Part shown: positions 48,464 to 61,251 of the stretch, one piece after another
Position numbering within the stretch: position 1 is the first letter of the stretch
Layout: every line of letters begins with the position of its first letter
DNA from: Rhexocercosporidium sp. MPI-PUGE-AT-0058
Taxonomy: Eukaryota; Ascomycota; Leotiomycetes; Helotiales
Assembly: GCA_020746875.1 (NCBI GenBank)
Contig: JAGTJL010000010.1
Location: 1,178,001 to 1,242,000, forward strand
Direction of reading: 5' to 3'
DNA length: 64,000 bases
Position numbers and translations under genes: made by a program
The notes under the pieces: generated by a model
Database searches by the model: none
What the model was told of the DNA's origin: nothing
What the model saw: the letters and a program-made list of their open reading frames with translations, nothing else

Positions 48464-49373
48464 TACCAGGTATCCCTTCCCTACCTCCAGGACGAAGGGT
48501 ACCTTACTTTCTGCAGCCCCTGGCCCAGCTTCCCAGCTTCTCGCTTAGCGGCGCGTCTTCCTCAACCTTCACTTCATCCCTTCAACCCTTCAACCCTTCA
48601 ACCTGTCCCCTGCCTCTCTGCCTCTCTGCCCTTCTTCCAAGCAACTTCGCCTTCCCAGCCCGCGAAGCGGGTCGGGCTTGGACAACTCTGCCATCAGTGC
48701 TCGTCACTTCCACGTGGAAGACTTCTTGGCAGGGCAAATGACAATCCACCAGCTCCTCTCCCCGTGTCGGGTCGGGCACCACCTATGCCATGCTTCCCAC
48801 GAGTCACCCCCGTCCAGCTCAAGCTTAGACTTCAAGATCATGCAGCAAGGTCTGGCAGATCATTGGTTTGGCGATACAGGCCGCTGCTATATCTGGTCGA
48901 ATGATTGTCCATTTCTAGTCTCCTAGCTCCTGAAGCTTGAATCCTAAGTACGACTGGGGTATTATCCATCCATCTCTAGTTTGCAGTCTCCTTGTTTCTA
49001 TTTTTTTTTTGGTTTCAATCACTACCCCTCGTTCATGCCGTACCGTCAGTGTCTGGTAAAAACCTCTCCTCAAGCCCATTGGCAAACCAATTCCAAGGAT
49101 TGATATTGCCCTCCCCTTCTTCATCCCACCCCGTTACCGGAATCGGACAACCGTTGTCAGCAATATTACTACCGAAAGCTCATGTAATAAAGCTGACGAG
49201 AGATTGTACCTGCATTCAGGATTGCATACACGACAAGGGCTGTTTAGCCAAAACTCGGATCTTCTCCAAAAATAAAAAATAAACTGATTACCTCCTCAAC
49301 ATCCCGAACACTGTACGAAAAGTTCGAGGTTCCCCGTCCTCCCCATGATCTTTCACATCCAGCCCAGCCCATC

Positions 49374-50654
49374 ATGGACATTCTCCGTCGCCTCGTAAGT
49401 GAGGCTCCAGATATACAGACCTTTCGAGATGCCAAACCAACGCTGCTGGTCTCTTGGTGGTGTACAGCCTATGCTCTGGCAGTTATCTTTCTTCGCTTCT
49501 GTGGCCGGTATGTTCGGGCAGAGAAGGTCTTCTTCGAAGATGGAGTCATGCTCATGGCTATTGTGCCACTACTCATTCGAATGGCCTTCGTTCACGTAGT
49601 ACTTGTGTATGGAACCAACAATACCAAGACAGACGGATTATCAGCAAAGAGTATCCACGACAGAGAGATCGGGAGTCAACTTGTCTTGATCTCCAGGATA
49701 TTCTATGCCGCATAGTAAGTTTAAATCAACTTGACCTGCACAAGTATTGACGAGAAACCTAGTCTGTGGGCAATCAAATACAGCACTAGCATGTTTCTAC
49801 GTACCCTCACCGAGTCCGTCTGGCAACGGTCTCACCAACGCATGCTTCGTTACCTTCATATCTTCCTCGGTGCAACATTCATTGCGACGGTCATTAGTGA
49901 CCTTGCCGGCTGCCAACCCTTCTCTCACTACTGGCAAGTAACACCAGATCCAGGAGTACAATGCCGACAAGGCTACGCCCACCTAATCACAACCGGAATC
50001 CTCAACATCGTCACTAATCTCGCCATAATTGTCTTCCCCATCCCCATGATCCTCAAATCACGACTGCCACAAGCTCAGTACGTATCTCCGCCCTTCAATA
50101 CTACTTGGAAGAATCTAACACCCAATAGGAAAATCTCCATCATGCTCCGCCTCAGCCTCCCCATCCTCAGCATAGCCCTAACCCTCTACCAACTCCCCCG
50201 GGTGATCGAATACCGCGGTCAACAACCCTTCCGCTCCCTCATCGCCTCCTTCGACATGCTCCTCGCAACATTCACCTCCAATGCGCTCGTGCTCGTCTCC
50301 CTCCTCCAAGACCGCGGCTACAAGAAATCAAAATACAAAGTCCAGGCCACCACCTACGAGAACCGGAACGTGCTAACGAAAACGCCTACCGCTGGGGGAC
50401 GCAGACCTAGTCGATGGGGCAGTGATGAGGATTTGATTTCGGAGGGGAAGGGAGCGCGCATGATTGCTCTGGAGGCTTATCCTTCCTCGACCGGGAGGGG
50501 GAAGGGAAGTGTGGATGTGGGACGGGGGAGGATGAGTCCGTTCGTGGAGGAGCCGGCGAAAGCTAAACTACAGGAGATTCGCGTGGCGCAGACTTGGCAG
50601 ATTACTGTTGAGGACGATCTGAAGGATAGGGAGATTAGAGATCATCGGGACTGA
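49374..50654 (+). CDS. fungal rhodopsin-fold integral membrane protein (SAT4/PTH11-related family)
   Basis: Seven-helix-type membrane protein of the fungal 'Rhodopsin domain' family, which is related to the non-GPCR part of the PTH11-like group. Exons: 49374-49714, 49763-50077, 50129-50654, giving 393 residues; introns are 48 and 51 bp. The second intron has no in-frame stop, so a retained form would add 17 residues; GTACGT donor and CTAAC branch favour splicing to LPQAQKISIMLRLS. Family features: LVSWWCTAYALAVIFLRFCGRY (TM1-2), EDGVMLMAIV, ISRIFYAAYLWAIKYSTSMFL, CQPFSHYW...CRQGYAHLITTGILNIVTNLAIIVFPIPMI (conserved Cys pair before the PxP helix) and a cytosolic C-terminus of about 120 residues with GGRRPSRWGSDEDL. 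Ligand or role is unknown. Confidence 0.88.
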
Positions 50655-53621
50655 AGCGTAGAATATGGATTTGAATGTGGGACATAGATACACAGCTACA
50701 TAAAGCACAGAACTATGTATTAATTACTTTGAACGAGAACGGGTCGAGGTAACTTTACGGCATTATGAAGACAGCTTTTATGGGCAGACAGGCAGGATTT
50801 CGAAGCTGGAATTCGGAGCAAGGGGATATAATATGTACAGATATTGTAGACTACTTCCTAATGATAGATTTGTACACATACATACAGAACAACAATAGAG
50901 ACCCTACCTAGGTAGGGAGAAAAACATGAACGATGTCCGGTCCAGCTTCTGTAGCCCACCTAGAGCCTAACCTCCATCCCGATACCGACCTTTCGCCTTC
51001 GTGTCTCTCCGGCGACAAGCCGGCCGGCTCGGTAGAAGTCTATCTCATTCCCCCCTCTTTTCTCTACTCCGGTCGACTCTCGCCACAAATTCGCGATATG
51101 AGAGAGGGTGCACAGCAAGGAAACAACATCGCCACTTCCTTCTCCCTCGCATCACCCTTCCTCTCCTCACTCCACATTCAGAAATCCGCAGATGTTTTAC
51201 TTAAGCAGGTCACCACCTATCAGCAAACATATTTCATCGCCAGATAGATTCACATCCACGTCCTATCTATCCTCTGCACTAACCCCTTCATCACTTACCC
51301 TTATTCACTCAACCACATCCAACATCTCCGTCGCATTTCTCCTTCATTCTCGACTACCCTCAAGCTACACCTAAGCCGCTCTTCTCCCTCCGTTATCGCA
51401 CCGCCATCCTCCCTTCGAATCAAAACCCTGTTCCATCCCCTCTTCCCTCACTCCCCCAAATCCCCTCACCGTCCAACACCGACTTCCTCGCTTCCAGCCT
51501 TCCAGCCTTCCAAGCTCTCAAAGAACCCACAAACAACGCCATAAAAGCCACAAAGGAAAACCCCCTCCGATCTGAACCCCCGCAAACGAACCACTCATCA
51601 AACCCTATTTATTTCACCGTGCTCCCTGCCTCACCCAACCCAAGTACAGTACCTCCGTGAGTACGGGACGGAAGGTTTCCCATTCTCGGCTTCCACAACC
51701 GAGATTTTTGTGAGTTCGTGGCTGGCTGGAGGCGCGCTTGTGTAGGTTAACATTCATGCATGCAGACATACATATGTACATGCAGATATGCAGGGGCGGC
51801 CTGCGGAGCGGAGCGGGGCGTTTACAGTACTGTGCTGTGGCTTTCGGAGTCAGTATTGGGAAAGGATGGATGTGTGAAGATGTGGGGTGGAGAGGGGGAT
51901 TCAGGGACGAGTCGTCCCTCAGAGGAGGATTTTTTTTTAAAAAAAAAATGAAAAAAATAGGGCAATGGAGAGGACTGTAGTAGTGAAGACCTGAGGGAAT
52001 GGATGGGATGGATTTAGCTGAGTGATGGGAAGTTTGGAAGTTTGGAAAGGAGATGAAATGAAATGGGATGGAAGGATTCGTGGACCGAAGATGGCGGGCA
52101 CATGGCGAACTCGTGGGGTTGTTACTGTACGCGGGGACGGTTTTTCATGCAGATAGATGCCTCTTGTTTTGGCGTTGGTGTCGGTAGGAAGAAAGGAGAA
52201 GAGTCAACGACGGGAGTGAGTGTGCGATTAGACGAGATGGATGGATTCTACCAATGGTTCTCCTCGAAGTATGTTGCTCACGATTAGATATTCTTGGAGT
52301 AGGCTTCGTGCTCGCTCGGTCGTTCTTTCTCTTCCAATTACTTGAGTTGGTAAATTCGTACGCATATATGCGTTGTAGTCTCACACGGCACTTGGGATTG
52401 GGAGTTGAAGATTTGCTCATACGATCAATTAATTATGTATTCATCTCTTGTTCTTATGAGAAGAGAGCAGGAAAAAGATGCTCGAGATGAATCGCGGGAT
52501 TCGCTTATGAGTAGAAGAGCATGGTAAGATCTTAGGAGCTGCGTAAGAAGAGTCGAGGGTGGCGGTAGAACGCATGGAGGAAAGAAGAAAAGTTCGTTCG
52601 AGATGAAGATTTGGTTCTTTGATGCGGCTCTCATTCTTTACATGTAGAATTCTACACGTATATGCCTAAAAGTGCATCGTTCAAAGGTAGGATTCACATC
52701 CTTTTTTGACGTTTACATCAACATCTTTACCTCGTTATTAAGTAAGTCGATTGAAGAAAAATATATCTGATTCAGTACTTTCTTCTTGACGTATAACGAG
52801 GAACATTCATAATGATATCACAAAATGAATCAACTATTTGAAGAAAGAAGGTGTTCGTATCAATCTAGATCCTCTCCCCAATTCACATACGAAATGCATA
52901 AGTAAGGCTTCCGTCGATCGAACACAGTGCCTCCTGATCTTCAATTCCTAAAACTTTGTCTTATCTTCAGTCTGATGCTCTCCCAAATTAGCTAAAACCG
53001 CCTTTCTAAAGAGGGATATCGATGAATAGTCAAGGAGCGTGTTAAGGGGGATAGTGTGGGTGAGTCGGGTGAGTCGGGTGAGTCGGGTGAGTGGTGGAAA
53101 TGAATGGAATGGGAAATTTTGTGGGAATGGGAAGTGGTTTTGGATTTGGATCTGGAGTAAGGGAAAGGATGAGATAGGATGGTACGCCATATATCTATCG
53201 GTTAAGGAGGATGTGGATCTGGATTGAAGTAAGAGCTACTTTGTGAAATCTGCTTTAGATCTATCAGTCTATTATTCGCAAGCTTGAGGTGTTCTTTTTT
53301 TGTTGGAGGGGAGTGAAGTTCAGGGGCCGGTTCACTAAACGAAAGAGCCTGTAAATACAGCGCTTCAGAGCCTTGAATACTCGCTAAGGACGCTAGAAAG
53401 CAGAGGCTTTAGCGAGGTCCAGGCGAAGGGTAGGAAATGTAAGCTCTATCACGCTGTTACATTTATCTAACGCGAATGAAAAGGACTAACTATTCTATCG
53501 ATTATTGATTGCTCTACAAACCAACAAAATTCAATAATAAGAGGCATTCATTTCCTCAGAATGAAGCTCTTTCCTCCAGTCGTTCTCGTACATCCAAATG
53601 CACACAATTCATACCAACAAA
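50655..53621. other. gene-free interval (3.0 kb)
   Basis: No credible coding region. C-rich low complexity at 51300-51660, then a homopolymer block of T then A at about 51930-51957. The region 52600-53300 is AT-rich with a 9-bp tandem repeat at 53058. Nothing with domain similarity seen. Confidence 0.4.
53058..53093. repeat. 9-bp tandem repeat (TGAGTCGGG)3+
   Basis: Three perfect TGAGTCGGG units starting at 53061, with partial units on both sides. Each unit contains TGAGTC, an AP-1/Gcn4-type (TGASTCA-like) half-match; significance unknown. Confidence 0.8.
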
Positions 53622-55686
53622 TCAAGCCGCGCCCACAACGTCTTTCCTCTGAGCCTTCTCCCTACTAAACAAATACCCAACCCAACTCCCTCTAATTGTC
53701 CTATGTTCTTCCCCCACGATCCTCACATTCCCCAACCCACAACAAGATAGCACCCCCAGCCACATAAATGCCGTAATAGCATAAAAAGCCAACACAATCC
53801 CCCTCGTTGCCTTCGCCCTAAAGAAAGCCAACTCTGCCGGCGCCAAGCCTCGAATAGCGTCGAAACTGTCACTGCTCCCCGCCGAAGAGCTGAAATTAAT
53901 ACCGTTCTTTTGCAGCGTGCCGTTGAAGATGTTCAGCATGATCGTCGTGGCAAGCGTACCGCCGAGCGTGTTCGCGAGCGCCATGAGAGAGACGATGTGT
54001 GAGATTGACTTGGGAAAGTAGCCGACGCCGTGGAGTGTGCCGGGCATGAGCCGGATGCCGGTCCCGACTCCGGTCAAGGCGAGCATGCCGTAGATTAGAT
54101 GGAGGTTTCCGGAGTTGAGGGCCGAGGCGAGGATTGTGATTCCTAGAGGCTCGACGATGGTCCCGAAGAGAAGGGGAGGGATGGTGGCGCGTGGCCAGCG
54201 TCCCATGGCGAACATTGCGAGGTATGCGCCACCTAAACGGAATGTCAGTTTGAGCCTAGGCGATAGTAGCGAAGGTAAAAGTTGAAATCGGAAGGGGGAA
54301 TTTCTTACCACCGAGACCGGGCATGTAATAAGTCAGACTTGTCCCTGATTTCCCTGCTGAAAATCCTCTGACCAGAGTGAAATACAGTGTGACGAAATAG
54401 AAGACCGCATACATAGCCATGCCAGTGACGAAGTTGATGTATATCAGTAGTCCAACGTTGCGTCGAAGGAGGAGCTTGATAGGAATCATGGGTTTTCTTG
54501 TTGGTGCTCGATTAGAGAGCTTGTTTCCTGGAAGGAGCAGATACTCCCAAGCTGCAAAGGCAATTAGGAGTACGACACCAACTACGAGCGGTGCGATGAT
54601 TCTGACATCCTCCCATGGGAAGTAGGAACCGGCCCAAGTGAGAGCAAGAACCAGAAGTCCCATACCAAATAGGAAGAGAAACTGGCCACCGAAATCGATC
54701 GTAGAGAGTCTTGCTACAAAGGATTGAGACAGTTCTATATCAGCAACGCCATCTGTACGACAGATTTTCTGTGGCCCGAGAAGCACTGGTCGAAGGATGA
54801 AGTGTGCGAGGATGAGTCCGACGACACCGATGGGAATGTTGATTATGAAACACCATCTCCAAGATGCCTGAGTTAGATATCCGCCAATGACTGGCCCGAT
54901 ACTGTAACCTATCGCTGCGATGAAAGTGAAGACTGTATTGTTGGCGGCGTTTTCTTTAAGGTTAACTTTGTCGGCTAAGATGATTTTGGTGACAATGAGG
55001 AGACCTGCACATCCTATTCCTTGGAATGCTCGTCCGACTAAGAACATGGCGAAAGCAGATGTAGGTGCAGCGGCACATAGCGTACTGCCGAGGAGCATCA
55101 AGATTGCGGACGATTGAACGGCAGCGTAGCGACCGAAGACGTCTGCGAACTGACCCCAGATCGGAATGAATGTTGCATTTGTGAGGTTGTACGCTGACAT
55201 GATCCAGTTCAGTTGAGAAAGTTGATCTGGGTTTGGTCAGTGATATGATGAAAGGGAGGGCGGGGGCTAAGGGGCAGTAAACTTACTGAAATCCGATGCG
55301 ATGAATGCTGCAGCACCAGCGATGAGTGTTGTGTCCAGAGATTGGACCATGAACGGGAAACAGAGACCCAGCATGAGCCTCCATCGGTATTTGGACATCG
55401 CTTTCTTCTCTTCTTCGCAAACAGCACACTCATCCGAGTGTGGAATTCCATCTTGCCCATGGATGGTTTGACACTCGCCTTGATGCTTTTTACCTCCTCC
55501 ACTAGAAACCAATTCCTCACCGGTAGCATCCCTTGCAGGTTGACGAAAGTCGTCGAGTTGAACGAAGCCATCAGAAATGTTGCTGACTATTCTCTGATGC
55601 TCGCAAGGACGACCTGGTTTTGCTTTGCTCGGGGATTCGTTCTTGTTCTCGTTCTTGATGAACTTTTTGTAGAGGTAAAACGCCAT
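53622..55686 (-). CDS. MFS drug/toxin efflux transporter, DHA2 (14-TM) family
   Basis: Plasma-membrane proton-antiporter of the 14-helix MFS group, exporting toxic or secondary compounds. Minus-strand exons: 55686-55287, 55226-54309, 54232-53622, giving 642 residues; introns are 60 and 76 bp, both phase 1. The N-terminal cytosolic tail is about 105 residues, with CEHQR and ECAVCEEEKK cysteine clusters. Signatures: LDTTLIAGAAAFIASDF (TM1), NWIMSAYNLTNATFIPIWGQFADVFGR (MFS motif A after TM2), GRAFQGIGCAGLL, GYSIGPVIGGYLTQASWRWCFIINIP (antiporter motif C region) and a long 14-TM core ending with a short basic tail. The gene is transcribed away from the Zn2Cys6 regulator with an 823-bp shared promoter, which suggests regulator-exporter pairing. 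Substrate is unknown. Confidence 0.93.
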
Positions 55687-56509
55687 GTTGCGCTGTAGAC
55701 GAAGCTAGTAGAGTAACAGGAACAACGCAGCTGACAAGAGGAAGTATAATGGAAACCCAGTGAGGAATGACAATAAAGATTCCATGCCGAGAATTGCAGA
55801 TACTGGCATACTTAAATACGACATGATGAGAAACTTGTCAAGATAAGATGAGTATACTCCTACGGTGTATTTGCATGGCAACGGAGTTCTGAAAAAGGAA
55901 ATTTTGGAGGCAGCATTCTCAACGTCGATAAAAGCTTCTGTCAGCTTACGCAAAAGCCTGCAAGGGATCCACTGGAACCACGATCTGTGGGTAGTGGTTG
56001 CTGTGATGTCCACATTTCAGGCGGCTGAGCTCGAGAGGAATGGCCTGATAGGACAGTCCGGCCAGCATGGCTGTATTCAGTTAGAGGGCACAACAGGGCT
56101 GAGAGATTGATGAGATATCTGCTGAGCGACCTGTGAGTGGTCACAAATGTCGGAGACAGGTAGACATGTGAAGTCTGGTGAATCATGTGATGAGCAAGCT
56201 ACGAAATGATACCCTCTGTTAGGTTTAGCGCAACGCGACGACAAGTGGACAGGGGCCGAGCGGGACAGCTTCCCTCAGCGAGCATGCATCGAACTTGTAA
56301 CAACTTCTCAATTTCCTTATTTTGGATTGCATTATTGACCTGTTTGATCAGACTTTCTTCTGGCTCGTTGATGAGGCAGATCACTCTAGTTGTTCTGTGA
56401 GCCATTTCTTCGCCTGCACCTACACCTTTGCCAATCCAGGGCGCACCGAGCCAATCCATATACCACGAGCTCCTCCTCGATCTGGACCCTCTGGCGATCC
56501 CTATGAAGC
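55687..56509. promoter_or_regulatory. shared divergent promoter of MFS exporter and Zn2Cys6 regulator
   Basis: The 823-bp gap between two divergently transcribed genes, so it must hold both promoters. It contains CCGAGCGG at 56256-56263, an everted CCG/CGG pair of the kind bound by Zn2Cys6 dimers, and a CCAAT motif near 56450 on the regulator side. That either site is used is inference. Confidence 0.5.
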
Positions 56510-58362
56510 ATGGTCTTCTGCGGCAAGCCCAGTGGAGGCTGTCATGCCTGTCGAGAACGGAAGACTAAGTGTGATCAAGTCCCTGAAGGATGCACGCAAT
56601 GCAAGCGGGCCAAACGTGTATGTCCCGGCTACCGAGTCCCTGGAGACCTGATATTCCGCAACGAGAGCTCCAATGTGATCCGGAAGTTCAAGGCCAGGGA
56701 AGCTAGAGACAAGCAAGCCACCTTCAAAACATCTCCGCCTCGGCCAGTGGTATCTAGCTCTTTGTCTTTGTCAGCTGAAGATGACTGGGACCATGTTTCG
56801 GATGGGTCACTTGAGATTATCCAACGAGAAGACGCTCGTTTATCGGTATTCTCTCTTGCCCCTACTATTGAGGAACGGGCTATTGGGTTCTTTGTTGCCA
56901 ATTTCGTCCTTGGAATATCCGGTCCTTCGAAAGGATATCTGGATTATCTGACTGAAGTCGCTCGTAGCCAAGTCCTCGAAGATGGACTTCTTTCTAGCAG
57001 TATGTAACATCCCCAGCTGCTTTCCAATCTCTCAATTTCTGTTCACTTTCGGCTGTCACGGTACGCTTGGGTATTAAGCTCCTCTTGGCAATCCTTACTG
57101 TTGAAAAGTCATTTGGAATTTCTGTGAATCCCTGTTACTTTGACAAGTGGCCATTAGTACCCTGCATGACTTACTAACATGACCATCCCCCAATTACTCT
57201 CCTCATTTTAGAAAACGAATCATGCTGATGTGTAGCAGTGAGAGCTGTTGGTCTGGTTGGATATGCTCATACTGTCCATGCTCCATCTCTACTCAAGAAT
57301 GCTCGCTACGAGTATTATCGTGCATTACAGGCGACAAACGCCGCTCTTCGAGACCCTGTTAATGTCAAGAAAGATAGTACACTAATTTCAATCATGATAC
57401 TTGGCATCTTCGAGACTATCACCGGCACCAAGCAATCCTCACTCAAAGACTGGGCACAGCATATCAACGGTGCTGCAGCCGTCATCAAGCTGCGAGGCCC
57501 AGATCAGATATTGACCCCAACAGGCCGCCGCATGATGCTCACAGTGACCTCTAGTCTGCTTATCACTTGCATCTATCGAGGGGTCCCGCTACCGAAGCAC
57601 ATGCAAGAGTACATGGAGAGTGCACTTCGAGTTGTTGAAACCCCAGAGCCAGCTTTCAGGGTCCTGGAAATCATGATGAGATTTGCAAACCTGCATTCGG
57701 ATATAGTGCACAAACGGATCACCGATCCGCAAAAGATCCTCTCTCAAGCCCTTGATCTAGACGGCGTTCTTCTCAGTATAAGCTCAAACCCTCCACCCGG
57801 CTGGGCTTTCGAGGTAATCTATACCGATACGTATTCAGACATTGTGTATAATGGGCAGTATCATCTGTACTACGATTACTGGATGGCTCAAATCTGGAAT
57901 GCATTGCGAACTTTGCGCATTATGCTGAACGAAACGATGCGAACCGTTCTGCTCGATGGCTTCAGTGCCAGACCGCCAGTCTTCACCGAGACGCAACATA
58001 CAGCGCAATTCCAGATCAGCACTGACGTCATGTATACTCTACAAGCCGACATCCTCTACAGCGTACCCCAACATCTCAACATCTTTCCCGAACCTGCCGG
58101 CTCCCGCGACCATGGGATCGCCTCTGTTCGTCTGCACAAAGTCATGGAGGAGTTCGCCGGCGTGAGAATGTCCGGGGGAGCATTCCTCATCTGGCCGTTG
58201 TGGTTCGTGGGCGTTGTGGATATGGCTACAGAGGAGATGAAGGGGTTTGTAGTGAGGAATCTAAACAATATTGCTGTTACGATGGGCATTCAGCAGGCGG
58301 CTGTGTTGGCGAGGATCGTGGAGGAGCAGATTGAGATTAACGAATGGAAACAAGAGGGTTGA
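56510..58362 (+). CDS. Zn(II)2Cys6 transcription factor (Fungal_trans_2 / DUF3468 type)
   Basis: Nuclear regulator of 538 residues. Exons 56510-56999 and 57236-58362; the phase 1 intron is 236 bp with GTATGT donor, long for this window. The acceptor is TGTAG at 57235 or, equally in frame, the CAG at 57238. The N-terminus MVFCGKPSGGCHACRERKTKC is the standard start of this group, and the cluster (residues 11-38) has spacing C-x2-C-x6-C-x6-C-x2-C-x6-C ending KRAKRVCPGY. The remainder is the helical regulatory domain: FFVANFVLG, AVGLVGYAHT, ARYEYYRALQATNAALRDP, LISIMILGIFETIT, WAQHINGAAAVIKLRG. It is divergent from the 14-TM MFS gene, the most likely target. No biosynthetic genes are near. Confidence 0.9.
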
Positions 58363-61251
58363 GCGTGAGGTGAGCTCGGAGTCGAGATTTGGGGCGCGGT
58401 GAGGTCAGGCGAGGGCCTGATGATATCCTCTCAGGGATATCTTCGGATATCTTCGGATATCGAGCATCATCGCCAAGCTTGGGGCTCTTCGGTGGTGTTT
58501 TTCGCCTTCTCGATCAATCGAGCTCGCGAATTGAAAAGCATTTGACGACAAGAAGCAATCGATAGGCTACTAGTCTGCGGTTGAATGACCATGGGACTTC
58601 TCTTGGTCATCTGAGAAAGAGAACGAGGCAATATCAGATTAATCGCAGGGACAACACTCGGGGTATACGCACCAAATGAAGCAGGACTTTGGCTACCGCT
58701 TGTGGGACCTCTATTAGACCTCCATCATATCATACAAACCCCAAATCACGCCACAATCACCTCTTTCGCTTCTCCACTCACTCAACGATACTGAATAAGC
58801 TGGTAGATTGTCAAGGTCAGCTTGTTACGAATCCACCAACGAACCATCGAAGTGACATCCGGGTTGCGCCGCCCGGAACGCAGAACACGGCCAGTTCTTG
58901 GACACGACCGTTAGAGGGACTGAGACAAGCACGCATGAGAAGGAAGATGCCGCGACTGCCAGCCAAGCCAAGTATATGACAGTCAACAGTAACCCCGCCG
59001 CCAGGCCCGCCATACCCCCAACGACAAAACATAACAATCATCTTAGCTTAGCTCAGCAACAGAACCCAGATACCAAACTTACTACCAAAGAAAGACTCCC
59101 AAACGTCTGATTCTCCTCCACACGTCCCTTCCGAGATATTACGGCAAGCGATCGATCGTCGATCCAGTGCGTTGTGAGAGCATGAAGTTTGAGATTTGGG
59201 GTCAAGAGTGGTCAAGGGAAGGGGGGTGGAAACACGACGACTACTACTACTACCATCAAACGCCAAGAATTTTCCGCTTCTGCCTCTTCCCTAGACTCAT
59301 ATTATTTCTTACCTTGTTCTGAGGGCTGGCTTACTTCCTCATCAAGTTTTCGCTTGGATGGGTTAATTAGTCTGAGTAGCAATATATATTATAAATTTTA
59401 ATTGTAATTTGTTAGGAATTTGGAAGTTTACTTAAGTCATATATATACGTAGAATAGAGGGACTTCACCTACTGTATAGAAGTACGGAACAGGTACTCGT
59501 ACTATGAATCAGGCATCTGCTTCTTTGTAGAAGGGGGTGGAGGTATCTCGAATAGATGGACTGATGTATGTATAGGTAGACAGGTAGGTAGGTATGTAAG
59601 ATAGGTAGCATTAGGTAAGATTACCTGTCGTGTCACATTATGCAATTACGATTTGCAGTGTTTACGTGAACAAGATACGATGCTGTGACGTTGTGAAGAA
59701 AGGTTGGTAGGGCATGCTTGAGTTAGTCGGAGGGAGAGTGAGTGAATGGCGAGGCGGCAGTGGTGCAGTAGTAGATATCTTTTATCTTGTCTCTTCTACT
59801 TTTTTTTTCCACTTCTTTTCCCACAACTATTACTTCCAGGCCTCATCTCAGTTTTGGCAGACAATGAGCCAGCGGTCTTCAGATTCCAAGAGAAGGGTTT
59901 GATAGTTTAAGAAGGCAGAGAAAGATGACGAGGTGTGTTGTTTGAGGAGGCTGTTTCATTGCTTTGCTTGTTTATCTATTCGCTTTGCTCGCTATGCTTG
60001 CCCACTTCCCTCGCCACTCCTCGTACCACTCCGTCGGTCAATCTCCCATCCACCCACCCATCCATGAAACCCTAGCAAGCAAAGCCAAAGCAGGAAACAA
60101 AGCCATTTATTTCTCCATCTCAGTCCTTCATCCTCGACAGATGTCTAGACTATGGGGAGTCCTCAAAAATAGAAAAAGACAGGCGGGTCTCTGAGAGCCC
60201 AGCCTATGAAATACCGAAAACGAGACGTCGATCGATCCATCGCTCAAGCCTCCCGAAAGGTGATCATTTCCTCCCCCAATACGACGCACGCAAGAGGTAT
60301 GCATGTACCTCCGCCTCCCATCCCAAATGCAGATTGCGCTGAACCGGCCCGAGACAAAAAAGGAGGAAAATGCAAAACCCGTCATGAGGCAGTCTGGCCC
60401 AAGATGATATCTCTCCCAATTCTCGACAAAAAAACGCCGTTTCCATTCACTGATGTGATCATCCCTAAATGAAGGAAGAAGGATTCAACGCATTCGAATT
60501 GAGACGTGTCCACCAATCCTAGTGTCGCTCCTGATAGCGGAACAAAAATCCCCCGAAATGAAGATTGAAGACTCGAAGTCCGGATATCATAGAACAATTG
60601 TCGTTGGTTCTGGACCAGAACAGCAGGAAAGAAGAAGACAAAAACGCCGTAAAAGAGTTCCCAGCTCCCTCGAACGGTGCAGAAGCAAAAACAACCCCTC
60701 CGCCAAAAGAAACGAAGTAGTGAAGTAGAGTTCGACATAAAGCAGCGCAGCTGTCCCAAGAGAAACGAAGGAACCTGTCCACCCGTCCCAGAATCGGATT
60801 TCCCCCAAAGCGAGGTTAATCGAATCGAATTGAAGTGCCGAAAACAAAAGCAAGTCTAATGAGTGGAAGTGGTTTGATGCAGCCGTTTTGCAGCAAGGTG
60901 TTGCTGGCTGATGATTTGGAGAAAAGTTTACTCCGTATGCAAATGAAGAAAATCCGTTGAATGCTGAGCGCAGCGCGAGCCACTTTTGTGTTCCCTCCCT
61001 TGTATATGATGATGATCCCCGTATGATATGCTGTGTCCGGTTGGTGCCCTAAACTCTCTGTTCTGTCTGATTGCGCCTGTGAAAAGTAGTGAAAAATGCG
61101 GAATTCGAAAGATCCTGAGCGCTCGCTTGCTGATGATGAATGATGACGGGATCCAAGAAAACTTTTGTTTACATGTCGCGATGTTCGTCGACGATTTGGT
61201 GAAATACATGAATAATGTTTGTACATAGAATCGAATTAGTGTGGTGAGGAT
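58363..61251. other. gene-free interval (2.9 kb)
   Basis: No supported gene. A short tandem GGATATCTTC repeat lies at 58435-58461; AT-rich sequence around 59380-59410; GTAG/TAGG-rich repeats at 59572-59625. The open frames on both strands at 60100-60850 overlap and contradict each other, so I reject them. Part of 60850-61251 is likely the phospholipase C 3' UTR. Confidence 0.4.
58435..58461. repeat. GGATATCTTC tandem repeat
   Basis: Two full 10-bp units plus GGATATC, each holding a GATATC palindrome, just after the regulator's stop codon; it may lie in the 3' UTR. Confidence 0.75.

Larger units (their letters stand above)
46531..49373. other. gene-free interval (2.8 kb) rich in simple repeats
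   Basis: Promoter region of the permease (minus) and of the rhodopsin-fold gene (plus). Long stretches are composed of short tandem units (see separate repeat entries). Open frames at 48259-48904 read C-rich low-complexity DNA and are not credible genes. No RNA gene seen. Confidence 0.4.

Noticed and set aside
48259..48904. Two overlapping plus-strand open frames of 160 and 195 residues
   Set aside because: They read through pentanucleotide and CTTCAACC repeats in different frames; composition is repeat-driven and no splice-consistent extension exists.
53330..53480. Possible transposon remnant with a small AAATGTAA/TTACATTT hairpin
   Set aside because: The arms are only 8 bp and there is no flanking duplication or repeated copy in the window.
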